Assembly: GCA_002482865.1 (NCBI GenBank)
Contig: DLGU01000093.1
Coordinates: 1-7,480, forward strand
Length of the DNA: 7,480 nucleotides
Direction of reading: 5' to 3'
DNA from: Porphyrobacter sp. UBA7686
Lineage (GTDB): Bacteria; Pseudomonadota; Alphaproteobacteria; Sphingomonadales; Sphingomonadaceae
Within the stretch, counting starts at the first letter, position 1. Every line of letters starts with the position of its first letter. The notes beneath the pieces are model-generated. The model had not been told where the DNA came from and searched no databases. It was given only the letters and a program-made list of their open reading frames with translations. The position numbers and the translations under genes are program-made. This document shows, in pieces, positions 1 through 5,083 of the stretch.

Positions 1-197
1 CTGACGAGGCCTTCGGAAAAGATCGCGACCGTGTGCCACTCGGTCTTTTCCTTGCGCTCGCCCGTGGCCTTGTCTTTCCACTGCTCTGACGTGGCGATGC
101 GCAGGTTGGCCACCTTGCCGCCGTTCTGGAAGCTGCGGATTTCCGGGTCAGCGCCCAGATTGCCGATCAGCATGACCTTGTTGAGCGAACCCGCCAT
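1..197 (-). CDS. ssb: Single-stranded DNA-binding protein, N-terminal part (runs off the left edge)
   Basis: Only the first 65 codons are in the window. The protein begins [20 protein letters not shown] and continues through a [13 protein letters not shown] stretch to [11 protein letters not shown], which is the opening of the SSB OB-fold: strand 1 '[14 protein letters not shown]', then the 'TEWHTVAIF' strand. SSB coats single-stranded DNA as a tetramer during replication, recombination and repair. The ATG at 197-195 is well supported: an AAGGG Shine-Dalgarno (205-209 on the plus strand) lies 7 bases upstream, and the MAGSxNKV start is typical of alphaproteobacterial SSBs. The C-terminal acidic tail that recruits partner proteins is outside the window. 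The gene is preceded by a 164-bp gap, so it probably has its own promoter. I see no convincing LexA box there. Confidence 0.95.
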   Translation of the reverse strand, partial: MAGSLNKVMLIGNLGADPEIRSFQNGGKVANLRIATSEQWKDKATGERKEKTEWHTVAIFSEGLV

Positions 198-232
198 CGA
201 AATACCCTTCCCATCAATGTCTTGATCCCGCA

Positions 233-247
233 GGCGCAAGATGCGCC
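233..247. repeat. Perfect dyad upstream of ssb (6-bp arms, 3-base centre)
   Basis: GGCGCA-AGA-TGCGCC reads as a perfect inverted repeat 36 bases upstream of the ssb start, inside the 198-361 intergenic gap. It could be an operator, a 5'-UTR hairpin, or a chance GC-rich palindrome. The rest of the gap holds a possible coq9 terminator (333-360) and a 10-bp GC palindrome at 275-284. I could not assign a convincing promoter. Confidence 0.4.
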
Positions 248-332
248 GCGAATCCGAGTCAGGCAATAGGCAAAGGCGGCCGCCAGCGCGACCATAGCTT
301 ACGGATAATCACCAGTTCGGATGCGTTATTGT

Positions 333-360
333 CCGCCTACCGCTGCGCTGCTTGAGGCGG
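333..360 (-). terminator. Possible weak terminator hairpin downstream of the COQ9-family gene
   Basis: Just after the TAA of the COQ9-family gene, the minus strand has CCGCCT (360-355) and AGGCGG (338-333), a 6-bp GC-rich stem around a 16-base loop. No T-run follows, so this is at best a weak intrinsic or Rho-assisted terminator. It would separate the ankyrin-COQ9 transcript from ssb. Confidence 0.25.
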
Positions 361-361
361 C

Positions 362-1033
362 TTACCGCGCCGGGTACCTCAGCCGCCCCAGAAACCGCGT
401 CAGGCCTGGCAGTTCGCGGTCCTTGCCCAGAAACTGCGCCTTGACCTTCTCGAACTTCATCACCCCGTCGATCCGCCGTTCGAGGAAGGCGTGGGTGTCC
501 GCCTTGCCATCGCTGTCATCATTCACGAACACGGCGAGCGTTGCCGAGTAGATCCCCGCAAGGATCGCGCGCTTGGTGTAGTGGTTGTAATCGGTCGCGG
601 TATCGCCCGCGAGCCGCCACATGATATCGGCAGAACGCCACCCTAGCCGCAGCGAGCGGCGCGCGTTCTGCGGCTGCGCCATCACGGCGAGCGCGCGGCG
701 CACGGCTTCATCAATATGCGCGACCGCTTCCAGCCGGAAAGCAACAAGCGTGCGGATGCGCTCGCGGATCTTCAGCGTGGCGAGGCGTTCCTGCGGCCAT
801 TCGGCCTCCATCGCCTGATCGACGCTGGTGATCCACGCGTCGACCATGTCCATTGGCTTGCTGCCGGGGAAAGCGAGCTTCGCCACATCGACATCGCACC
901 CGGCCATCTCGGCCGCGGCGACCAACGCGGTCTCGTTCCACCCGTCAAAGATCGCAGACGCCGCAATGTCGGGCGCCAGCGCCACGCGTAGCTCGTCGAG
1001 CGTGAGGTCGGCAAAATCCACTGTCTGGGTCAT
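362..1033 (-). CDS. COQ9-family protein (putative ubiquinone biosynthesis factor)
   Basis: The 223-residue product carries the conserved COQ9 block: LGWRSADIMWR (130-140), GDTATDYNHYTKR (143-155), then a helix with VFVNDD (168-173) and THAFLERRIDGVM (180-192). In eukaryotes COQ9 is a lipid-binding, TetR-like fold protein that delivers the quinone precursor to the hydroxylase COQ7. The bacterial homologues (also known as the 'rpsU-divergently transcribed' family) are presumed to help ubiquinone synthesis, but that role is inferred. The start is taken as ATG 1033-1031 (MTQTVDFADL). It lies one base after the stop of the ankyrin gene (TGACATG) and has no strong Shine-Dalgarno of its own, which points to translational coupling. 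A longer frame from 1093 exists but would overlap the ankyrin gene by about 60 bases and adds no conserved sequence. Confidence 0.88.
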   Translation of the reverse strand: MTQTVDFADLTLDELRVALAPDIAASAIFDGWNETALVAAAEMAGCDVDVAKLAFPGSKPMDMVDAWITSVDQAMEAEWPQERLATLKIRERIRTLVAFRLEAVAHIDEAVRRALAVMAQPQNARRSLRLGWRSADIMWRLAGDTATDYNHYTKRAILAGIYSATLAVFVNDDSDGKADTHAFLERRIDGVMKFEKVKAQFLGKDRELPGLTRFLGRLRYPAR

Positions 1034-1034
1034 G

Positions 1035-1676
1035 TCAGAAGGAAGGCCCGTAATTCTTTTTGGTTCCCGACTCGGCGCGCTTCGCATCGGCATTGGCGAA
1101 TTCCTGCTTGAGCAGCGAGTTGCCGCTCATCAGTTCCATATAGTCCCGCGCCGAGCGGCCCGAATTGTCGTTGTGATCGGGGTCCGCGCCCTTTTCCAGC
1201 AACAGCCGCACCATCGCGACATTGCGCGCATGGACTGCCGAGATCAGCGGCGTCTCACCCGTCTGGTCGGAGACATTGACGCTCGCCCCGCCCTTGATCA
1301 GCGCCTCGACCCCGTCGGTGAAGCTGAGCGAGGTTGCGAGCTGGAGCGGGGTGATGCCCTTCTTGTTGCGGATGTTCGGATCAGCGCCGCGTTGCAACAG
1401 GAACCGGACCCACAAGACGTCGCTGCGGGCCACTACGATATGCAGCCCGGTATCGCCGCTCGTGATATCGCGGGCGTTGACGATCTGGGTGCCCGGCTTG
1501 CTGAGCATGTCGGTCGCCTCGTCACCCTTGCGATCCTTGACCGCTTCGAGGAACTTGTACCCTTCCGACTGGAACTGCGCTGCGGCCGGCACCGTCACAG
1601 CGGCGGCAAGCAGCAGCAGGATAGCACTGGCAATCCCCCGGCGAGGCCCTAATTTGCGCAAAACATCGAAGGCCAC
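1035..1676 (-). CDS. Exported ankyrin-repeat protein
   Basis: The product is about 213 residues from a GTG start. It has a basic N-terminus (RKLGPRRG), a hydrophobic stretch (SAILLLLAAAVTVPAAA) and an AAAQ-type signal-peptidase site, so it is probably periplasmic. At least three clear ankyrin repeats follow, each with the TPL/LLxxGADPN pattern: one ending 'LLQRGADPNIRN', then 'KGITPLQLA...LIKGGASVNVSD', then 'TGETPLISAV...LLLEKGADPDHND'. A degenerate repeat comes before them. Ankyrin repeats bind proteins, and the partner is unknown. I prefer GTG 1676-1674 because AAGGA (1684-1688 on the plus strand) sits 7 bases upstream. The in-frame ATG at 1694-1692 gives 219 residues but has only a weak, too-close Shine-Dalgarno. 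It is co-transcribed with the COQ9-family gene downstream. The C-terminal tail is polar (KKNYGPSF). Confidence 0.88.
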   Translation of the reverse strand: MAFDVLRKLGPRRGIASAILLLLAAAVTVPAAAQFQSEGYKFLEAVKDRKGDEATDMLSKPGTQIVNARDITSGDTGLHIVVARSDVLWVRFLLQRGADPNIRNKKGITPLQLATSLSFTDGVEALIKGGASVNVSDQTGETPLISAVHARNVAMVRLLLEKGADPDHNDNSGRSARDYMELMSGNSLLKQEFANADAKRAESGTKKNYGPSF

Positions 1677-1701
1677 GGTTTGATCCTTTCGCATTACCTG
1701 T

Positions 1702-1716
1702 CACACATCTTGTGTG
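1702..1716. promoter_or_regulatory. Perfect dyad in the divergent ankyrin/SCO intergenic region
   Basis: CACACA-TCT-TGTGTG is a perfect inverted repeat with 6-bp arms, in the 108-bp gap between the divergent ankyrin-COQ9 and SCO transcription units. It lies 26 bases upstream of the preferred ankyrin start and about 70 bases upstream of the SCO start, which suits an operator controlling one or both directions. No cognate regulator is in the window. I could not identify convincing -35/-10 pairs for either direction. Confidence 0.4.
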
Positions 1717-1784
1717 TGCCCGGGCGCGGGGCAGACCCGTTGGCCTGTCATCGGCGCCCTTCGCAAGCGACCAGTTAGCAGAGC

Positions 1785-2390
1785 ATGAACCAGATCAACA
1801 AGCCTTCCCCCATCCTTGCCCTGCTGATTGCAGGCGCGCTGTCGCTTGCCGGTTGCGGCGCCGCCGCCCCAGTCGAAGAGCCGCCGCTGGCCGGCGCTGC
1901 CATCGGCGGCGATTTCGCGCTCTCCAACAGTGCGGGCCAGACCGTGCGCTGGACAGATTTCGCGGGCAAATACCGCATCGTCTATTTCGGCTATGCCTTC
2001 TGCCCCGATGTCTGCCCCACCGATATGCAACGTATCGCCCAAGGGCTGAAGGTGCTGAAGGGACAGGATCCGGCCAAGGCGGCGATGATCACGCCGCTTT
2101 TCATCACCATCGATCCCGAACGTGACACGCAAAAGGTGGTCGGCGAATTTACCGCCGCCTTTTCGCCCGACATCATCGGCCTGACCGGCACGCCCGAACA
2201 GATCGCCGCCGCTGCCAAGGCGTTCAAGGTTTACTATGCCAAAGGTGAGCCGGTCGAAGGCGGCGGCTATCTCGTCGATCACACCAACATCACCTACCTG
2301 TTCGGCCCCAATGGCGAGCCACTGGCCACTCTGCCGACCGACAAGGGCGCCGATGCCATTGCGGCGGAACTGGACCGATGGGTGAAGTGA
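1785..2390 (+). CDS. SCO1/SenC/PrrC-family copper-binding lipoprotein
   Basis: This 201-residue protein has a lipoprotein signal peptide with the lipobox LAGC (Cys24). It then has a thioredoxin-fold SCO domain with the metal-binding motif CPDVC (Cys73 and Cys77), the 'FITIDPERDT' block (106-115) and the distant ligand histidine in DHTN (His166). All three copper ligands of the family are present. SCO proteins are membrane-anchored on the periplasmic face, deliver copper to the CuA centre of cytochrome c oxidase and reduce its cysteines. The N-terminal anchor here is a lipid rather than a transmembrane helix. ATG 1785 is the first possible start, because an in-frame TAG lies at 1776-1778; its Shine-Dalgarno is weak. 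No cytochrome oxidase genes are visible nearby. It overlaps the next gene and heads a three-gene cluster. Confidence 0.95.
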   Translation: MNQINKPSPILALLIAGALSLAGCGAAAPVEEPPLAGAAIGGDFALSNSAGQTVRWTDFAGKYRIVYFGYAFCPDVCPTDMQRIAQGLKVLKGQDPAKAAMITPLFITIDPERDTQKVVGEFTAAFSPDIIGLTGTPEQIAAAAKAFKVYYAKGEPVEGGGYLVDHTNITYLFGPNGEPLATLPTDKGADAIAAELDRWVK

Positions 2391-2857
2391 GGGACCGCTT
2401 CTGGGAGCTACCGCTGGGCGAGCTCTCCCGGCCCGAATGGGAAGCGCTGTGCGATGGCTGTGGGCGCTGCTGCCTGCACAAGATTGAGGACGAGGATACG
2501 GGCGAAATCCTCGACACCAACATCGCTTGCCGGTTGCTGGACACCCAGACCGCGCAATGCAGCGATTATCGCAACCGCAAGGCCTTCGTCCCTGACTGCC
2601 TGCGGCTGACTTTGCGGATCGTGGAGCAGGTAAGCTGGCTGCCTTCGACCTGCGCCTACCGCCTGCGCGCCGATGATCGCCCGCTGCCGGGCTGGCACTA
2701 TCTCCTTTCAGGGGACCGTGATGCAGTGCGCCGCGCCGGGGTTTCGGTGGTGGGCCGGGTGGTGAGCGAAGTGGACGCAGGCCCGCTCGAACATCACATC
2801 ACCGAATGGCCTGCCCCGCGCCATTGGCCTGCCCGCGATGAGGAGGCGGGCCTATGA
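2378..2857 (+). CDS. ycgN: YcgN/UPF0260-family CxxCxxCC protein
   Basis: The 159-residue product matches the UPF0260 (E. coli YcgN) pattern closely: an N-terminal FWELPLGELSRPEWEALC segment, then CDGCGRCCLHK (Cys25, Cys28, Cys31, Cys32), the DEDTGEI block, IACRLLD (Cys51), Cys61, PDCLRLT (Cys74), and WLPSTCAYRL (Cys92) followed by LPGWHYLLSG. The clustered cysteines belong to the zinc/iron-chelating CxxCxxCC (YkgJ-like) fold and probably bind a metal or an Fe-S cluster; the biochemical role is not known. It should be cytoplasmic, as no signal peptide is seen. The start overlaps the SCO gene by 13 bases. A second in-frame start, GTG 2387, makes a GTGA overlap with the SCO stop and is an equally reasonable choice. 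Its end overlaps the next gene by ATGA. Confidence 0.9.
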   Translation: MGEVRDRFWELPLGELSRPEWEALCDGCGRCCLHKIEDEDTGEILDTNIACRLLDTQTAQCSDYRNRKAFVPDCLRLTLRIVEQVSWLPSTCAYRLRADDRPLPGWHYLLSGDRDAVRRAGVSVVGRVVSEVDAGPLEHHITEWPAPRHWPARDEEAGL

Positions 2858-3588
2858 TCGACTGGCTGCGCGGCGCCTCGACCGAACGGACGCTCGATCC
2901 CGCGATCGACCTTGGCGGCCAGCGCCTGCCGATCGTCTTGAAGCGGCTGCACAATGCGCGGCGGCTGACTTTGCGGCTGGCGCCCGATGGCAGCGAGGTT
3001 CGCATCAGCCTGCCCGCCTGGGCGCAGGCGCGCGAGGCGATTGCCTTTGCCCATTCGCGCAAGGGCTGGCTGGCGGACCAACTCGCCAAACTGCCCGCCC
3101 GCACCGCGCCCGAACCGGGGGGCGAGGTGCGCTATCGCGGCGCTTCGCTCAAGGTGGCGTGGGACGCCCGCGCGCCGCGTCGTCCGGCGGTGGAGGAGGA
3201 CGCGCTGCGGATCGGCGGGCCCGAAACCGGGCTGGAACTGCGCATCCGCCGCTGGCTGGAGGCAGAAGCCCTGCGCCTCGCCGAGGCGGATATGCACGAT
3301 TACTGCGCCGCCGCCGGCCTCGATCCGGTGCCAATGGGCCTCACCCGCGCTCAGCGCCGCTGGGGCTCATGCTCGGACAAAAGCCGCATCCGCATCAATT
3401 GGCGGCTGGTGCAGGCTCCCGATTTCGTCCGCCGCTCGGTGGTCGCGCATGAGGTCGCGCATCTGGTGCACTTCGACCACAGCCCGGCCTTTCACGCGCT
3501 GCTGGCCCGCATCTTCGAAGGCGAGATCGCCAGTGCCGACCGCTGGCTGAAGGAACACGGGCGCGGGCTTTACGCCAGCTTCGGCTGA
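2854..3588 (+). CDS. YgjP-type (DUF45) zinc metallopeptidase
   Basis: This 244-residue soluble protein has the two hallmarks of the YgjP/DUF45 family. The first is RRWGSCS (168-174), followed by IRINWRLVQAP. The second is the gluzincin-like zinc site HEVAH (His199, Glu200, His203), with a likely third ligand, His209, in HFDHSPAFH. The N-terminal part (VLKRLHNARRLTLRLAPDGSEVRISLP) is the family's beta-rich domain. These proteins resemble SprT and WLM metalloproteases; the substrate is unknown, so a proteolytic function is an inference. The ATG overlaps the ycgN stop as ATGA, indicating translational coupling. With SCO and ycgN it forms a compact operon in which all three products bind, or probably bind, metal. 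Confidence 0.92.
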   Translation: MIDWLRGASTERTLDPAIDLGGQRLPIVLKRLHNARRLTLRLAPDGSEVRISLPAWAQAREAIAFAHSRKGWLADQLAKLPARTAPEPGGEVRYRGASLKVAWDARAPRRPAVEEDALRIGGPETGLELRIRRWLEAEALRLAEADMHDYCAAAGLDPVPMGLTRAQRRWGSCSDKSRIRINWRLVQAPDFVRRSVVAHEVAHLVHFDHSPAFHALLARIFEGEIASADRWLKEHGRGLYASFG

Positions 3589-3596
3589 CGCGAAGC
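3578..3596 (+). terminator. Small hairpin at the end of the SCO-ycgN-protease operon
   Basis: GCTTCG (3578-3583) pairs with CGAAGC (3591-3596) around a 7-base loop that contains the stop codon of the metallopeptidase gene. The hairpin is followed by ATTT, not a true T-run. An alternative, mutually exclusive hairpin uses CAGC-TTCG-GCTG (3576-3587) with an ideal UUCG tetraloop. An 8-bp inverted repeat (3558-3565 with 3607-3614) encloses both. A weak terminator here fits the promoter that starts directly after it. Confidence 0.35.
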
Positions 3597-3598
3597 AT

Positions 3599-3627
3599 TT
3601 GGCGTTCGCGCCCGCTGCCCCTATATT
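3599..3627 (+). promoter_or_regulatory. Sigma70-type promoter giving a probable leaderless mRNA
   Basis: TTGGCG (3599-3604) and TATATT (3622-3627) are separated by exactly 17 bases. The -10 box matches TATAAT at five of six positions and the -35 box matches TTGACA at three to four. The ATG of the next gene begins at 3635, only 7 bases after the -10 box, so transcription should start at or within a base of the A of the ATG. No Shine-Dalgarno is present before that ATG, which fits leaderless translation. The promoter may also supply ribD and ribE, which follow without an obvious promoter of their own. Confidence 0.6.
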
Positions 3628-3634
3628 GCGCGCC

Positions 3635-4087
3635 ATGTTCTCCAAGTCCTTCTCCAAGTCGCGCTTCAATCCCGTCTCCGGCTTTGCGGATTTCTGGAAC
3701 GAGATCCGGCGCCCGCAGCCCTATCGCCTGCCGATTCTGGCGCTGTCGATCCTGCCGGTCGCCGGGATGTTCTATTGGGGCATGAACAGCACGGTCTATG
3801 GCGAGCCGGAGCGGCCCAAGGTGACCTATATCACCACGCTCGACCCGGCCCGCACCGATGCCGAGATCGCGGCCGAGAACCTCGCCAATCAGGAAGTGAG
3901 AGACCTGCGCGCCGCCGAAGAAGCGCGGATCGCTGAGGCCAAGCGCAACATGTACAAGGCGCTCGGCGCTGCCGCAGGCATGGATGTCGAAGAAATCGAG
4001 CGCAAGGCTGAGGCCGAACGGGCCGCCGAAGCTGCCGCGTCCCCGGCGCCAGCTCCAAAGCCTGCCAGCGAAAGCGCCGCACAATAG
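3635..4087 (+). CDS. Hypothetical single-pass membrane protein with a charged, Ala/Glu-rich C-terminal region
   Basis: The product is 150 residues. A basic N-terminal part (MFSKSFSKSRF, then IRRPQPYR) precedes one hydrophobic segment at about 32-50 (LPILALSILPVAGMFYWGM). After that comes a soluble region with 'YGEPERPKVTYITTLDPART' and a long Ala/Glu/Arg-rich stretch (about 75-135) that should be helical, possibly a coiled coil. The end is Pro/Ala-rich (SPAPAPKPASESAAQ). The topology is probably N-in, with the helix outside the cytoplasm. I do not recognise a characterised family, although proteins of this shape seem common in sphingomonads. The start is ATG 3635, chosen because the promoter fits it. 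A TTG at 3599 would extend the frame by 12 residues but lies inside the -35 box. The gene sits 32 bases upstream of ribD. Confidence 0.75.
   Translation: MFSKSFSKSRFNPVSGFADFWNEIRRPQPYRLPILALSILPVAGMFYWGMNSTVYGEPERPKVTYITTLDPARTDAEIAAENLANQEVRDLRAAEEARIAEAKRNMYKALGAAAGMDVEEIERKAEAERAAEAAASPAPAPKPASESAAQ
3638..3661 (+). repeat. Tandem 12-base repeat at the start of the membrane-protein gene
   Basis: TTCTCCAAGTCC (3638-3649) is followed directly by TTCTCCAAGTCG (3650-3661), with a single mismatch at the last base. It encodes FSKS twice, immediately after the initiator Met, and keeps the reading frame. It looks like a small local duplication. Confidence 0.7.
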
Positions 4088-4119
4088 CTGCGAGCCGCCT
4101 CCCGAGCGATCACGACTGG

Positions 4120-5073
4120 ATGGCCGCCGCAGCGCGGCTGGCCGCTCGCGCACGCCCGCTCGCGCGTCCCAATCCTGGTGTGGCCGCTTTGGTGGTGCAA
4201 CACGGCCGCGTCATTGCGCGGGGCTGGACGCAGGCGGGCGGACGCCCTCATGCCGAGGCGATGGCATTGGCGGGCCTTGCCCCCGCTGCCCTGGCCGAAG
4301 CGACGCTCTACGTCACGCTTGAGCCTTGCGCGCATCAATCGACGCGCGGGCCGTCCTGTGCCGACCTTATCCTTGCCGCGCGGCCTGCGCGGGTGGTGAT
4401 CGGTCAGCGCGACCCCGACCCGCGCACCTCGGGCGCGGGAATCGCGCGGTTGCAGACGGCAGGGATCGACACACGGTTATTGGCTGACCCGGCCTCCGCC
4501 GCCAGCCTCGCCGGGTTCCTCACGCGCCAGCGCGTGGGGCGTCCATGGGTGACGCTGAAGCTGGCGATGTCGCTCGACGGCTGCATCGCGCTGGCCGACG
4601 GGACGAGCCAGTGGATCACCGGTGAGACGGCCCGCGCGCACGTCCACGCCCAGCGCGCGCGGCATGATGCGATACTGGTGGGCGGCGGGACGTGGCGGGC
4701 GGACAGCCCCCGGCTCGATGTGCGCCTGCCGGGGCTTGAAGCGCGCTCGCCCCAACGGGTGGTGCTGACGCGCAGAGCCGCGGCTGACGGCGTGACCGCG
4801 ATTGCCTCGCCCGGAGCCATCGCTGGGCTTGATGGCGTGCTTCACCTCTATGTCGAAGGCGGGGCCGAGACGGCCGCCGCCTTCCTCACCGCCGATCTCG
4901 TCGATGAATTGCACCTCTACACCGCCCCGATCCTGATCGGCGATGGTCGCCGCAGCCTTGGCGCGCTGGGGCTGGCAAGCCTTGCCGACGCGCATGGCCG
5001 CTGGCACCTGCATCAGCGCCGCCAGCTTGGCAGCGACCAATTCACCGCCTATTTGCGGTCACGAAACTCATAA
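4120..5073 (+). CDS. ribD: Bifunctional riboflavin biosynthesis protein RibD (deaminase/reductase)
   Basis: RibD performs two consecutive steps of riboflavin synthesis: deamination of the pyrimidine product of GTP cyclohydrolase II, then NADPH-dependent reduction of the ribose side chain. The N-terminal deaminase domain (about 1-140) has PNPGV (17-21), the zinc/catalytic HAE (His44, Glu46) and the two zinc cysteines in EPCAHQSTRGPSC (Cys70, Cys80). The C-terminal reductase domain (about 142-314) has VTLKLAMSLDGCIA, QWITGE, ILVGGGTW..DSPRLDVR, a VEGG motif and LIGDG. At 317 residues it is shorter than the roughly 360 usual in the family, mainly in the reductase half. ATG 4120 is the only usable start, but the Shine-Dalgarno is weak. 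The codons just upstream (SDHDW) resemble the usual RibD N-terminus, so the true start might be unusual or this paralogue simply begins late. Confidence 0.95.
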   Translation: MAAAARLAARARPLARPNPGVAALVVQHGRVIARGWTQAGGRPHAEAMALAGLAPAALAEATLYVTLEPCAHQSTRGPSCADLILAARPARVVIGQRDPDPRTSGAGIARLQTAGIDTRLLADPASAASLAGFLTRQRVGRPWVTLKLAMSLDGCIALADGTSQWITGETARAHVHAQRARHDAILVGGGTWRADSPRLDVRLPGLEARSPQRVVLTRRAAADGVTAIASPGAIAGLDGVLHLYVEGGAETAAAFLTADLVDELHLYTAPILIGDGRRSLGALGLASLADAHGRWHLHQRRQLGSDQFTAYLRSRNS

Positions 5074-5076
5074 GGA
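5072..5076 (+). promoter_or_regulatory. Ribosome binding site of ribE overlapping the ribD stop
   Basis: AAGGA overlaps the ribD TAA (TAAGGA) and lies 7 bases before the ribE ATG. This fixes the ribE start and shows that ribD and ribE are translated from one mRNA. Confidence 0.8.
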
Positions 5077-5083
5077 CACCAGC

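Noticed and set aside
91..120. GNAT motif WGGVHNHEMK looking unlike the usual RxxGxG loop (lies at GNAT residues 103-112, about 6439-6468 on the minus strand)
   Set aside because: As I recall, a known proteobacterial GNAT subfamily has this WGG.xN.EMK.LML pattern, so it is not unusual. The start/end fields here should be read as the position given in the text.
275..284. Ten-base palindrome GGCGGCCGCC
   Set aside because: Expected by chance in DNA this GC-rich; there is no sign of function.
315..329. GTTC half-site that might be part of a LexA box near ssb
   Set aside because: The second half seven bases later is TTAT, not GTTC, and the site is more than 100 bases from the ssb start.
1034..1093. 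Upstream extension of the COQ9-family gene
   Set aside because: It would overlap the ankyrin gene, adds no conserved residues, and the ATG directly after the ankyrin stop fits better.
828..1652. Long plus-strand open frame (274 codons)
   Set aside because: It is antisense to the COQ9-family and ankyrin genes, shows no recognisable motifs, and is explained by high-GC codon bias in the real minus-strand genes.
1694..1708. Four-codon minus-strand mini-ORF (MCDR) whose stop overlaps the upstream ATG of the ankyrin gene (TAATG)
   Set aside because: It has no ribosome binding site and overlaps the dyad. The preferred ankyrin start is the GTG at 1676, so this is probably chance.
4088..4119. Possible FMN riboswitch before ribD
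   Set aside because: The gap is only 32 bases, far too short for an RFN element, and no such element is seen upstream of the membrane-protein gene.
4943..5083. N-terminal extension of riboflavin synthase
   Set aside because: It lies inside ribD in another frame. The MFTGIV start with a proper ribosome binding site at 5072 is the family norm.
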